Source: Thermococcus henrietii (GTDB lineage Archaea > Methanobacteriota_B > Thermococci > Thermococcales > Thermococcaceae). Taken from it: DNA of 64,000 bases. The notes beneath the pieces are model-generated. The model ran no database searches. It was given only the letters and a program-made list of their open reading frames with translations, and was not told the DNA's origin. Below, piece after piece: positions 35,064 through 43,699 of the stretch (within the stretch, counting starts at the first letter, position 1; each line of letters starts with the position of its first letter). The stretch covers positions 868,001 through 932,000 of the forward strand of contig NZ_LT900021.1 in the NCBI RefSeq assembly GCF_900198835.1, written 5' to 3'. The position numbers were made by a program, and so were the translations under genes.

Positions 35064-36347
35064 TCAAACGAGCCTTCCCTCGACGATTGCCCTCGGTGAA
35101 AGAAAACTTGAAATTCTCTCAACCTCTTTTCCGGGTTTCAGTGTTCTGAGAAGCTCGAAGACGTTGCCGACGAGCATGTTGTCCTTGAACGGCCTGAGCT
35201 CACCGTTCTCAACCACGTAGCCGAGCTCGACCGTTAGCGAGAAGTCACCGCTTACGGGGTTGGCCGTGTGCTCACCGAAGACCTTCCTGACGATGACACC
35301 CTCGTAGTCCTCAAGGCTCTCCTCCCCGGGCTCGAGGATTAGGTTGCTCGTTCCGATGTACGGGACACTCCTAAAGGTTCTCAGCGCGTTTCCCGTGCTC
35401 TCCATGACGAGGAAAGAGGCGTAGGTGTTGTCGAGGAGGAAGTTTCTAACTATTCCGTCCCCGACGAGAACCGTTCTCTGGCCCGGACTTCCCTCGCCGT
35501 CGAAGGAGTAGCTTCCAGGGAGAGCCGGTAGGGTCGAGTCGTCCACGAGCGTGAAGGAACCTACCTCGTCGCCGGGCTTCGAGAACCTGCTCCTGCCGTG
35601 GTAAACTTCATCGCCGTAGAGGTTGCTCAGGAAGACCTCTACGATTGACGCCAGAGCGTTGGGTTCCAGAACGAGCTCCCCCGAGTAGGGTTCGAGCTTC
35701 CTCGCCCTCGCGCTCAGCCTCGCCTCGTCAATGGCCTTCTCAACTGCGCGCTCAAGCTCCTCAACCGGCTGGAGGGAGGTGAAGCTCTGCCTGTAGGAGC
35801 CCGTCCCAGGGGGCTCGCTGAGCACCGCATAGGCCGAAACTCCCATGTAGGTGGAGCGCTCTTCAAGCTCGATTCCGTTGGAGTTGACGACCCCGCTCGT
35901 CCCGACCGCGAGGGAGAGCGAACCCGATAGCGTCTCCTCTCCTTTCTTCTCCCGCATCAGCTCAGCGTATTCGAGGGCGAGCCTGTGGGCATCCTCGAAG
36001 GGAATCTCGTCAATCTCCCTGTCGTAGATTCCCCTGACGCGGTTCACCCTTCCACTGGTCGGAAAGCCCCTGAAGGGAACCTCGCTTATCTTCGTCAGCT
36101 TTATTGCCCTCTCCACCAGCTTCTTGAGTTCCTCCTCGCCCGGGTGGAGGCCCGTTATGTACGAGAAGCCGAGCCTGCCCTTTAACCCAACCCTGAGGCC
36201 TATTCCCGAGTAGAACTTCCTCTGGGAGCGCTCAAGGGTTTCCCTCTCGATTCTGAACGAGCCCGAGCGCCCGAACTGGTAGAATACTTCCCACTCGACG
36301 TTTTCGCTTTCAAGGAGCTTCACGAGCCTTTCAACTGCCTCAATCAT
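35064..36347 (-). CDS. tldE: TldE/PmbA-like subunit of the TldD/TldE protease
   Basis: A 427-residue protein of the modulator-of-gyrase (U62) family lacking the HExxxH motif, which matches the non-catalytic TldE subunit. The C-terminal half has the family segments PGSYSFDGEGSPGQRTVLV and VNGDFSLTVELGYVVENGE-like (here NPVSGDFSLTVE). With TldD it forms a heterodimeric metalloprotease that shuts substrates into a closed cavity and removes short peptides. Its ATG overlaps the tldD stop (ATGA), so the pair is translationally coupled. Confidence 0.92.
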   Translation of the reverse strand: MIEAVERLVKLLESENVEWEVFYQFGRSGSFRIERETLERSQRKFYSGIGLRVGLKGRLGFSYITGLHPGEEELKKLVERAIKLTKISEVPFRGFPTSGRVNRVRGIYDREIDEIPFEDAHRLALEYAELMREKKGEETLSGSLSLAVGTSGVVNSNGIELEERSTYMGVSAYAVLSEPPGTGSYRQSFTSLQPVEELERAVEKAIDEARLSARARKLEPYSGELVLEPNALASIVEVFLSNLYGDEVYHGRSRFSKPGDEVGSFTLVDDSTLPALPGSYSFDGEGSPGQRTVLVGDGIVRNFLLDNTYASFLVMESTGNALRTFRSVPYIGTSNLILEPGEESLEDYEGVIVRKVFGEHTANPVSGDFSLTVELGYVVENGELRPFKDNMLVGNVFELLRTLKPGKEVERISSFLSPRAIVEGRLV

Positions 36348-37705
36348 CTCAATCCCCCCACGAGGGCCCTCGTGAGTATATGTGGCCCGCCGTCGTCAAC
36401 CGGGACCCACTGGCCCTTTCCGCAGTAGCCCGGGAACTCAACGCGCGTGTCGTTTCCGATGGCCCTTATGTTCTTCAAAACGTCGAGGATTTTGCCCGAA
36501 AGCGCGACGTCGCGGACCGGTTCCTTAATCTCCCCGTTCTCCACGATGTAGCCGAGCTTCGCTCCGAAGGTGAACGTCCCGTTGGCGGTGTCAACTTCGC
36601 CACCCTTGTCGCCGAGCATGTAGAGGCCGTTCTTAACCTCCTCAAGGATTTCCTCGAAGGACCAGTCGCCGGGCTCGACGTAGGTGTTGCCCATCCTCAC
36701 GAGGGGCTGATGGGAGTAGCTTTCAGCCCTCGCGTGGCCGTTGGGTTCGAGGTCGAAATACTCGGCCGTCTCCCTGTCGTTAAGGTAGCTGACGAGAACG
36801 CCGTCCTTGATAATCTCAACGCGCCTCGCTTTAATCCCCTCGTCGTCGTACGGGTAGCTCCCGAACTTGCCCGGCAAAGTAGGGTCGTCAACGACGTTCA
36901 AACCATCAACTGCTATCTTCTCTCCGAGCCTTCCAGCCAAGATGCTGTCGCCGTTCTTGACGGAGTCCGCCTCGACGGCGTGGCCCAAAGCCTCGTGGAT
37001 GAAAACCCCCGTCAGCTCTGGGTCGGCTATGACGTCCATCTCTCCAGAGGGCGGTGAAGATGCCCTCAGAAGCTCAAGGGCCTTCTCCTTTACGTGGGCC
37101 GTCCAGTAGTGGAGGTCAATCCCATCGACCAGCTCCCAGCCGAGGGTCCCGCCGAAGCTCTTCCAGAAGTCCTGCATCTCGCCGTTTTCCTTGGCCGTTA
37201 CCGAGAAGCCGAGCCTTATCCTTGGCACGACGGTTCTTATCTCGCTCCCGAGGGAGTTGAAGTAGAAGGTCTCGACGATTGAGTCGCCGTAGTTGACGGT
37301 CCTGCTGACGATTTTTTCGCCCCTGAGGAGGCCGTCGATTTCCTTGACGAGCGAGAGCTTCTCCTCGATGTCAACTTCCGTGAAGGGCTTCTTGACCTTG
37401 AGCTCAACCTCGTCTTGCAGGGGCTCGCCGAAGTAAATTCTCGCGTTCCCTCGGGAGAGCTTCGCTATCTTCATCGCCGTTTCTATTGCCTTCTCAAACC
37501 TCTCGCGGTCGTTGGCGCTCGAAAAGCCCCAGGTCCCGTTGAAGGCCCGCGCGCCGATGCCGAGCTCGGAGTTGCTCGAGAGCTCCCTCAGCTGGCCGTT
37601 GCTCATGACGAGCCTCCTTGAGGTGACCTTGACGAGCCTGATTTCATAGTAATCAAGGCCGTGTTTTCTTGCAAGCGCCTCAGCCTTTTTAACCAACCAT
37701 TCCAT
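36344..37705 (-). CDS. tldD: TldD metalloprotease subunit
   Basis: A 453-residue U62 peptidase with the zinc motif FIHEALGHAVEAD (HExxxH) in the middle and the glycine-rich GKFGSYPYDDEGIKARR segment after it. A C-terminal Cys and His (GYCGKGQWVPVDDGGPH) are usual for the family. ATG 37705 follows GCGGTGGGAGT. A 63-residue longer frame has no Shine-Dalgarno and crosses the divergent promoter. The archaeal substrate is not known. It is divergent from the winged-helix regulator. Confidence 0.93.
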   Translation of the reverse strand: MEWLVKKAEALARKHGLDYYEIRLVKVTSRRLVMSNGQLRELSSNSELGIGARAFNGTWGFSSANDRERFEKAIETAMKIAKLSRGNARIYFGEPLQDEVELKVKKPFTEVDIEEKLSLVKEIDGLLRGEKIVSRTVNYGDSIVETFYFNSLGSEIRTVVPRIRLGFSVTAKENGEMQDFWKSFGGTLGWELVDGIDLHYWTAHVKEKALELLRASSPPSGEMDVIADPELTGVFIHEALGHAVEADSVKNGDSILAGRLGEKIAVDGLNVVDDPTLPGKFGSYPYDDEGIKARRVEIIKDGVLVSYLNDRETAEYFDLEPNGHARAESYSHQPLVRMGNTYVEPGDWSFEEILEEVKNGLYMLGDKGGEVDTANGTFTFGAKLGYIVENGEIKEPVRDVALSGKILDVLKNIRAIGNDTRVEFPGYCGKGQWVPVDDGGPHILTRALVGGLR

Positions 37706-37786
37706 ACTCCCACCGCAGGGCATAAAAGGGAAGACCTTATATTCCTTGCCATAGATGGATGAACCACAGGGTTTAAGGGTTGAGAG

Positions 37787-38296
37787 ATGGAGCGGAGGAA
37801 CGAGATACTGAACTACATCCGCAACAGGCCCGGTGTGACGTTCCGAGAGCTGGCAAGGGAGTTGGGACTGGGCATCGGCGACCTGCAGTACCACCTCGGA
37901 AAGCTCGAAAAGGAGGGTAAGGTGTTTTCACGGAAGGTTGGCAGGAGGCGCTACATCTTTCCGGCCGGCTTCGAGGAAGAGGCTCAGCGGCTGCTAATGG
38001 CCATCTCCACGGAAACCCGAAGGAGAATCCTGCTCCTGCTCATGGAAGGTTCAATGAGTCAGGGGGAACTCGCCAGGGAACTCGGAGTCAGTCAGCCAAC
38101 AGTGAGCTACCACATGCGGGAACTCGAGAAACTCGGGGTCGTTCGAGCTAAAAGAGCTGGGAAGAGCGTCCTCTATGAGATAACCTACGACCCATCAACG
38201 CTGGCGCGTCTAATCAGGGAGTACCGGCCGAGTCTGTGGGAGAGGCTGGCAGATAGCCTTATAGACATCCTGACCGGAATGGGTGAGGGTGAATGA
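37787..38296 (+). CDS. Tandem winged-helix (ArsR/MarR-like) transcription regulator
   Basis: A 169-residue protein with two helix-turn-helix domains: residues about 3-60 (FRELARELGLGIGDLQYHLGKLEKEGKVF) and about 68-135 (MSQGELARELGVSQPTVSYHMRELEKLGVV), followed by a C-terminal helix. This layout occurs in archaeal regulators that bind as dimers to palindromes. The stop overlaps the start of the small membrane protein (ATGA), which suggests that the membrane protein is its sensor or anchor. Target genes may include the secreted Lon-like protease downstream. Confidence 0.85.
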   Translation: MERRNEILNYIRNRPGVTFRELARELGLGIGDLQYHLGKLEKEGKVFSRKVGRRRYIFPAGFEEEAQRLLMAISTETRRRILLLLMEGSMSQGELARELGVSQPTVSYHMRELEKLGVVRAKRAGKSVLYEITYDPSTLARLIREYRPSLWERLADSLIDILTGMGEGE

Positions 38297-38547
38297 TAGA
38301 GATGCTCCTGGGTTTGATAGCAATGGTGCTCGCAATGGGGCTGGTGGTGGTTTCATACATAGCCTACAGGAAGAGCCACCTGCGGGCGGCGCTTTACCTT
38401 ACACTGGCGTTCCTGCTCTTTGCGTTCAAGAAGGTTGTCGAGCTCTCTGCTGAGAGCAGGGCCATAAGACACGACATAAGCCTGATTGTTGATTCCTTGG
38501 AGGTTTTGGTTCTCCTGCTGTTCTTCCTGGCCCTGTGGAGGCGTTAA
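38293..38547 (+). CDS. Small three-helix membrane protein
   Basis: An 84-residue protein of almost purely membrane segments: MLLGLIAMVLAMGLVVVSYIA, LRAALYLTLAFLLFAF and a C-terminal SLEVLVLLLFFLALWRR, with charged loops RKSH and ESRAIRHD. It is translationally coupled to the regulator gene. Pairs of a winged-helix regulator with a short membrane protein are frequent in archaea and probably form a membrane-linked sensing unit. No homologous family is named here. Confidence 0.7.
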   Translation: MIEMLLGLIAMVLAMGLVVVSYIAYRKSHLRAALYLTLAFLLFAFKKVVELSAESRAIRHDISLIVDSLEVLVLLLFFLALWRR

Positions 38548-38603
38548 ACTCTTGAACCACAAACGCTTTATTTGGCCTCTCTAATCCCTCCACGGGTGAA
38601 AGG

Positions 38604-40529
38604 ATGAAGCGAGTGATGGCTTTAGTGGTGGCAATTTTCCTCCTGCTTCCTTTAGCGACCCCAGTGGGTGCCCAGTGTCTCAGCGAGGGACACACGGTTG
38701 TGATACACGCACCCGCGGTTGCCAAGACCGCCACCGGCGGCTTGAAGGGTGTAGTCACGGAGTTCGTCATAACCGTAACCCCGGGTCACGGGCACGTCTA
38801 CATAGAGACGTGGCCGCTGGCGCAGGTTGACATGCAGGCCAGCGCAAGGCTTGCAGCCCAAGTTGCGGGGCGGGTCCTTGGGGTCAACATGAGCCGCTAC
38901 GACGTTTTTATCCAAGTTCGCGCGAACACCTCAATCATCGGAGGTCCCTCCGCTGGGGGAACCATGACCGTCGGTATAATAGCGGCCCTAAAGGGATGGA
39001 AAATTAACCCCAACGTTATGATGACTGGAATGATTAACCCGGACGGCAGTATCGGCCCGGTCGGCGGAATCCTTGAGAAGGCGGCCGCCGCGCACCAGGC
39101 CGGGGTTAAGCTCTTCCTTATCCCGGAGGGTCAGAGGATTCAGTACGTCCAGGAGACCCAGAAGAAAGAAGTGGGGGGAGTTATCGAAATCAACAGTGAA
39201 ACCAAGCCCGTGGATGTTGTCAAATACGCCGAGCAAAGGTGGGGGCTCAAAGTCGTTGAGGTCAAGGACATCTATCAAGCGGTTTACTACTTCACAGGCC
39301 ACAGGCTTCCGAGGCCAAAGCCCCCCGAGAACGTTAAGATTGACACCTCGTTCCTCAAGAACGATGCCCTGAGCGACTACAAGAACACCACGGAGTACTA
39401 CCAGAAGGTCATGAAGGAACTCAAGGAGAGCAACGTTGGCTACGAAACCTACGAGACGCTCCTCGCGGCCCTTCAGAACGTCGGTCAGATTCTCAACCAG
39501 TCTAAAAGGTACATCGACGAGGGAATGTACTACACCGCCCTGAGCAAGGACTTCCAGGCTAGGATAGTGATAAGGCACGTGGACTGGTACCTCCAGACGA
39601 ACACACCACAGCAGGTTGAGGGGCTCCTAAAGAACACGAGCAAGGAGATAAAGCGCGTTGAGGCCTTTGTGGATAACCAGAGTATACGGGGAGTGACCAT
39701 GCTTCAGGCCGTTGCCGCGGCTCAGGAGCGCGTTGAAGACGCCAAGAGCAGTCTTGACCAGGCGTGGAAGTACTACTACTCCGGCGACTACTGGGACGCC
39801 ATAGGAAAGGCGGCCTACGCCTACGAAAGGGCCCAAACGGCCGTGCTCTGGACGAACCTCGGAAAGCGCTTTGCGAAGGGCAATCCCATAAGCAAGGACG
39901 TTATAAAGACGACGGCGAGGGACTACATAGATGAGTCCGACCTGATAGTTGCCTACATCGAATCCATGTACGGCGACGTGATAGGAAACAGTCTAACGAA
40001 CACGATAGAGAAGGCCCAGGAGTACTACGAGGATGGAAAGTACTCCGCGGCGCTGTTCACGGCCATGCAGGCGCGCGTTCAGGGCGAGGTCTTCCTCGAC
40101 ACCCTTGCAATAACTAACTGGTCCGTCCTGATGGACAAGCTCAACATGATTAAAGGGGACGCCAAAACCGCCATAGGCATCGCCGAGGAGAAGGGGATAA
40201 CGCCGATACTGGCAATAGCCTACTACGAGTTTGCCCAGAGCTTCGAGGAACTCGCCAAGAAGAACCAAAGCGTCGACGACCTCCAGACCGCAATGACCTT
40301 CTACATGTACGCCAAGGAAACCGCAAACCTGTTCCTATCAACTCCGCTCAACCCGGTTCCGAGCGTCCCGGCCGAGAACGCTACGGTCCCCAACGTCACC
40401 CTTCCAAGCCAGACCACCACCTCCAACCCGGTAAAGACCGGCACCACCGGCGAGGCTGACTACGGACTCATGGGGCTCTTCGCGATAGTTGCCTTCGTCG
40501 TCGGTCTGGCCGTCGGAAGGAAGCTTTAG
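38604..40529 (+). CDS. Secreted membrane-anchored S16 (Lon-like) serine protease
   Basis: A 641-residue protein with a signal peptide (LVVAIFLLLPLATPVGA), an S16 protease domain and a long helical domain ending in a single C-terminal membrane helix (YGLMGLFAIVAFVVGLAVGRKL). The Ser-Lys dyad is visible: Ser116 in GGPSAGGT and Lys159 in GGILEKAAAA. Their spacing of 43 residues equals that in E. coli Lon. There is no AAA+ module. Residues about 230-580 are rich in aromatic-Tyr helices with repeated YYxxG...A segments, like a TPR or coiled array. It may degrade extracellular or periplasmic-like proteins without ATP. Confidence 0.88.
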   Translation: MKRVMALVVAIFLLLPLATPVGAQCLSEGHTVVIHAPAVAKTATGGLKGVVTEFVITVTPGHGHVYIETWPLAQVDMQASARLAAQVAGRVLGVNMSRYDVFIQVRANTSIIGGPSAGGTMTVGIIAALKGWKINPNVMMTGMINPDGSIGPVGGILEKAAAAHQAGVKLFLIPEGQRIQYVQETQKKEVGGVIEINSETKPVDVVKYAEQRWGLKVVEVKDIYQAVYYFTGHRLPRPKPPENVKIDTSFLKNDALSDYKNTTEYYQKVMKELKESNVGYETYETLLAALQNVGQILNQSKRYIDEGMYYTALSKDFQARIVIRHVDWYLQTNTPQQVEGLLKNTSKEIKRVEAFVDNQSIRGVTMLQAVAAAQERVEDAKSSLDQAWKYYYSGDYWDAIGKAAYAYERAQTAVLWTNLGKRFAKGNPISKDVIKTTARDYIDESDLIVAYIESMYGDVIGNSLTNTIEKAQEYYEDGKYSAALFTAMQARVQGEVFLDTLAITNWSVLMDKLNMIKGDAKTAIGIAEEKGITPILAIAYYEFAQSFEELAKKNQSVDDLQTAMTFYMYAKETANLFLSTPLNPVPSVPAENATVPNVTLPSQTTTSNPVKTGTTGEADYGLMGLFAIVAFVVGLAVGRKL

Positions 40530-41791
40530 CCCGGAAGGGCCTTCACTCCCTTCTTCTTTAACAGCTCGACCTCCCATTCCGCCAAGCTTGGGCAAACGGT
40601 ACAGCCGAGACGGTAGAAGCCCTCGTAGTAGAGCGGGTGAAGCTTAAAGCCCCTCATGAGTATGAAGAGCTGGACCATGAACCCGCTCCAGAACTTTATC
40701 GGCATGACCTCGAGGATTCTTCCGAAGTCCGTCTTCCTCTCAACGACCGGTGGCTTGAGCCTTCTCCTCGCGCTCTCACCATCCCTGTCGCCGACGAGGA
40801 GAACGGGCTTCTCGAACTCCGAAACGACCGAATAGAGAGCTTCAACCTTCTTTCTCGTGCACCAGCGGTTCCGATGGGTCGGCATGCCGTACTCCTCGAT
40901 GGGCATCGGAACGTCGACGCGGACGAGGTTAACGCCAAGCTTTTCTGCGAGCCCCTCGACGTATTCATCCGTTCCGGGCATCTCGTATTCCATCCTGACG
41001 TAGACAGCGGTAACCTCGTCGAAGACCTCCTTTGCTAAAATCAGCGTGGCCGTCGAGTCCTTTCCCCCGCTCCACGGAACCACGATGTCGTAGTCCCCAA
41101 AAGCCCTGAGGAAAGCCTTTGATGCTCTGGCAAAGGCCTCTATGTATTCCCGGTTGGCGGAGATGAGCGAGTCGAGCGAGACGTCCTCGGTGCAGGGGCA
41201 CTTCCAGAGGACCTCGGTCGGAAAGCCTAGCTTTTTGCTCACCTCGGCCACCTTGTTCGGGCCGGAGTAATAGACCTCCTGGTTCATAGTCTTCCTCAGG
41301 ACGAGCGAGTTCTCGCCGAGCTCGACGTCGAGGAGCGAGCGCATGGCCCTTCTGAAACCGTCGCCAAGGGCGAGGTAAATGTCGTAGTCCGGGTTAATTT
41401 CGAGGCCGAAGGGGTTCTCAGGGTTGAGGGCGTAGGTTCCCCTCCACTCGATGCCGAGGCGAAAGCGGGCTTTTATATCCTCGATGTGGGAGTAGAGCTC
41501 GTCAACGCGCATGTTTCTGACGCGCTTCGTCCTCAGAACCCTCGCGTAGAAGGGTTTTCTCGACTCCCTCAGAACCGGGAGGAGTTCCTCCATGAGGTCT
41601 TTCTCCTTCTCGCCGAGGAGGAGAAGGGGAATGTAGGGACCCTCAAGGACTCTCTCAAGGTTCTCGAGGACCTCCTCCTTGGTTCTCCCCCCGCCGAGGC
41701 TCTCAACCCTCAGGAAGCCCCCATAGTTCCTCTCGTTTATGTAGCTTAGAGCCTTCGCGTCCTTCCTTGCCCTCGCTATGAGCGCGAACAT
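40526..41791 (-). CDS. PP-loop (PAPS reductase-like) ATP pyrophosphatase
   Basis: A 421-residue protein. The N-terminal 110 residues are unassigned, followed by a middle domain that resembles a PUA/pre-PUA RNA-binding region (LRKTMNQEVYYSGPNKVAEV). The C-terminal half is a PAPS reductase-type PP-loop (VPWSGGKDSTATL) with later CTRKKVEALY and the cysteine-bearing GCTVCPSLAEWE. CPCTED in the linker may add Fe-S or zinc ligands. The combination suggests RNA thiolation or another modification rather than sulfate reduction. No tRNA target can be named. The stop overlaps that of the protease gene as TTAG. Confidence 0.75.
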   Translation of the reverse strand: MFALIARARKDAKALSYINERNYGGFLRVESLGGGRTKEEVLENLERVLEGPYIPLLLLGEKEKDLMEELLPVLRESRKPFYARVLRTKRVRNMRVDELYSHIEDIKARFRLGIEWRGTYALNPENPFGLEINPDYDIYLALGDGFRRAMRSLLDVELGENSLVLRKTMNQEVYYSGPNKVAEVSKKLGFPTEVLWKCPCTEDVSLDSLISANREYIEAFARASKAFLRAFGDYDIVVPWSGGKDSTATLILAKEVFDEVTAVYVRMEYEMPGTDEYVEGLAEKLGVNLVRVDVPMPIEEYGMPTHRNRWCTRKKVEALYSVVSEFEKPVLLVGDRDGESARRRLKPPVVERKTDFGRILEVMPIKFWSGFMVQLFILMRGFKLHPLYYEGFYRLGCTVCPSLAEWEVELLKKKGVKALPG

Positions 41792-41797
41792 GGAAGG

Positions 41798-41808
41798 GGT
41801 TAAAAGGG
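41798..41808 (+). promoter_or_regulatory. TATA-like element for candidate C/D box sRNA 2
   Basis: GGGTTAAAAGG centred near 41804 predicts a start at about 41828-41830, immediately before the C box at 41832. A second A/T element at 41813-41822 reads ACTTTTAAGC on the minus strand and is the likely TATA box of the PP-loop gene. Confidence 0.45.
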
Positions 41809-41828
41809 GAGGCTTAAAAGTCTTCGTG

Positions 41829-41882
41829 CCGATGACGATAACTCCCTGCCCTGAGCTGTGATGAGACCGGCTTTCCCGAGGC
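41829..41882 (+). ncRNA. Candidate C/D box sRNA (2'-O-methylation guide) 2
   Basis: Elements in order: GCC stem, C box ATGACGA 41832-41838, 12-nt guide 41839-41850, D' box CTGA 41851-41854, 3-nt spacer, perfect C' box GTGATGA 41858-41864, 11-nt guide 41865-41875, D box CCGA 41876-41879, GGC stem. The total length is normal for an archaeal C/D sRNA. Its C and D boxes carry the same two deviations from consensus as candidate 1 (ATGACGA and CCGA), and the two changed bases face each other in the kink-turn. It sits in the 143-base divergent gap between the PP-loop gene and glmM. Confidence 0.6.
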
Positions 41883-41891
41883 TCAACAAAC

Positions 41892-41901
41892 GTTTATATT
41901 A
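41892..41901 (+). promoter_or_regulatory. TATA box of glmM
   Basis: CGTTTATATT precedes the glmM ATG by about 40 bases and predicts a start near 41922. This separates the glmM transcript from the candidate sRNA upstream. Confidence 0.55.
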
Positions 41902-41934
41902 GCTTGCTTATTTTATTTAGCCAGGGTGATGCTC

Positions 41935-43284
41935 ATGGGCAGGTACTTCGGCACGAGCGGAATCAGGGGTTTGTTCAACGAGTGCGTTACCCCCGAGCTG
42001 GCGTTGAGGGTTGGAAAGGCAGTCGGGACTTACCTCGGCGGGGGGAGAGTCGTCGTCGGGATGGACACGAGAACGAGCAGTGAGACCCTTAAAAGCGCCC
42101 TCGTGAGCGGGCTTCTGAGCACGGGCGTTGAGGTGATAGACATCGGCCTTGCCCCTACACCACTCACGGGCTTTGCAATAAAGCTTTATGAAGCTGATGC
42201 GGGCGTTACGATAACCGCCTCTCACAATCCGCCGGAATACAACGGAATAAAGGTGTGGCAGTCCAACGGGATGGCCTACACCCCTGACATGGAAACCGAG
42301 CTTGAGAGAATCCTCGAATCCGGGAACTTTAGAAAGGTCCCCTGGAACGAGATTGGGACGCTCAGGAGGGCCGACCCAAAGGAGGAATACATAAGGAAGG
42401 CCCTCGAGATGGTGAAGCTCAATGACTCCTATACGGTTGTCGTCGATTCCGGCAACGGCGCCGGCTCAATCCTCAGCCCTTACCTCCAGCGCGAGCTTGG
42501 AAACAGGGTTATTTCGCTCAACTCTCACCCGAGCGGTTTCTTTGTAAGGGAGCTCGAGCCGAACGCGAAGAGCCTTTCAGGACTGGCGAAAACCGTTAGG
42601 GTCATGAAGGCCGACGTTGGAATAGCGCACGACGGGGACGCCGACAGGATTGGGGTCGTTGACGACGAGGGTAACTTCGTCGAGTACGAGGTCATGCTCT
42701 CGCTCATAGCGGGCTACATGCTCAGGAAGTTCGGGAAGGGCAAAATAGTCACCACCGTTGATGCCGGCTTCGCTCTGGACGACTACGTCAGGCCCTTAGG
42801 CGGGGAAGTGATAAGGACGCGCGTTGGCGATGTAGCGGTAGCCGATGAACTGGCTAAACACGGGGGAATTTTCGGTGGCGAGCCGAGCGGGACGTGGATA
42901 ATCCCCCAGTGGAACTTAACTCCGGACGGGATATTCGCGGGGGCGCTCGTCCTCGAGATGATTGACAGGCTCGAGCCGATAAGCGAGCTCGCAAAGGAGG
43001 TCCCGCGCTACGTAACTTTGAGGGCTAAGATACCCTGCCCCAACGAGAAGAAAGCTAAGGCGATGGAGATTATAGCACGCGAGGCGCTCAAGAGCTTCGA
43101 CTACGAGAGGCTCATCGACATCGACGGAATAAGGATTGAAAATGGGGACTGGTGGGTTCTCTTCAGGCCGAGCGGAACCGAGCCTATAATGCGCATAACC
43201 CTTGAGGCCCACACCGAAGAGAAGGCGAAGGAGCTGATGGAGAAGGCTGAGAAGCTCGTCAGGAGTGCGGTGGAGCGGGCTTGA
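41935..43284 (+). CDS. glmM: Phosphoglucosamine mutase / phosphohexomutase
   Basis: A 449-residue alpha-D-phosphohexomutase. It begins [14 protein letters not shown], has the catalytic phosphoserine loop [11 protein letters not shown], the metal loop DGDADRIG, the sugar-binding loop GGEPSGTWI and the C-terminal phosphate site [12 protein letters not shown]. Archaeal members interconvert glucosamine 6- and 1-phosphate, and some also act on mannose or glucose phosphates. GEPSGT with the following residues favours glucosamine. ATG 41935 was chosen with GGTGAT just upstream, although ATG 41929 is possible. It is followed after one base by a DMT-type transporter. Confidence 0.88.
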   Translation: MGRYFGTSGIRGLFNECVTPELALRVGKAVGTYLGGGRVVVGMDTRTSSETLKSALVSGLLSTGVEVIDIGLAPTPLTGFAIKLYEADAGVTITASHNPPEYNGIKVWQSNGMAYTPDMETELERILESGNFRKVPWNEIGTLRRADPKEEYIRKALEMVKLNDSYTVVVDSGNGAGSILSPYLQRELGNRVISLNSHPSGFFVRELEPNAKSLSGLAKTVRVMKADVGIAHDGDADRIGVVDDEGNFVEYEVMLSLIAGYMLRKFGKGKIVTTVDAGFALDDYVRPLGGEVIRTRVGDVAVADELAKHGGIFGGEPSGTWIIPQWNLTPDGIFAGALVLEMIDRLEPISELAKEVPRYVTLRAKIPCPNEKKAKAMEIIAREALKSFDYERLIDIDGIRIENGDWWVLFRPSGTEPIMRITLEAHTEEKAKELMEKAEKLVRSAVERA

Positions 43285-43285
43285 A

Positions 43286-43699
43286 ATGAAAACTTACCTT
43301 CTTTACGCCCTCCTTGCGGCCTTCTTCGCTTCCCTCGTTCCAATCTTTGGAAAAATCGGCCTCAGGGACGTCAACCCAACGCTCGCGACCGCTGTGAGGG
43401 CCGTCATAATGGCGGTCTTCCTCGTCGGCGTCGCCCTCGTGAGCGGTGTAACTCGGGAACCGCTGGGCGGAAAGGCGCTGCTCTTCATAGCGCTCTCGGG
43501 GATAGCGGGCGCGCTCTCGTGGCTCTTCTACTTCATGGCTGTTAAAGCCGGTCGTGTTCCCGCTGTAGTTGCGATAGACAAGACGAGCGTCGCGCTGGCA
43601 ATCTTCCTCTCGTGGCTCATCCTCGGGAGCAGGATGGACGTGAAAACAGCGGTTGGCGCGCTCCTCATAGTTCTCGGCGCGATTCTGGTAGCCCTTTAG
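43286..43699 (+). CDS. EamA/DMT-family membrane protein (single EamA unit)
   Basis: A 137-residue protein with five membrane helices, the size of a single EamA unit: LLYALLAAFFASLVPIFGKIGL, then LATAVRAVIMAVFLVGVAL, and a last helix GALLIVLGAILVAL. Single-unit members probably form dimers and transport small molecules. The family contains amino-acid, nucleotide-sugar and drug exporters, and the substrate is unknown. ATG 43286 lies one base after the glmM stop, and the TTAG stop is shared with the convergent gene. Confidence 0.8.
   Translation: MKTYLLYALLAAFFASLVPIFGKIGLRDVNPTLATAVRAVIMAVFLVGVALVSGVTREPLGGKALLFIALSGIAGALSWLFYFMAVKAGRVPAVVAIDKTSVALAIFLSWLILGSRMDVKTAVGALLIVLGAILVAL

Noticed and set aside
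37706-37894. 63-residue N-terminal extension of tldD
   Set aside because: It crosses the divergent promoter and the start of the regulator gene. ATG 37705 has a good Shine-Dalgarno and a normal TldD N-terminus.
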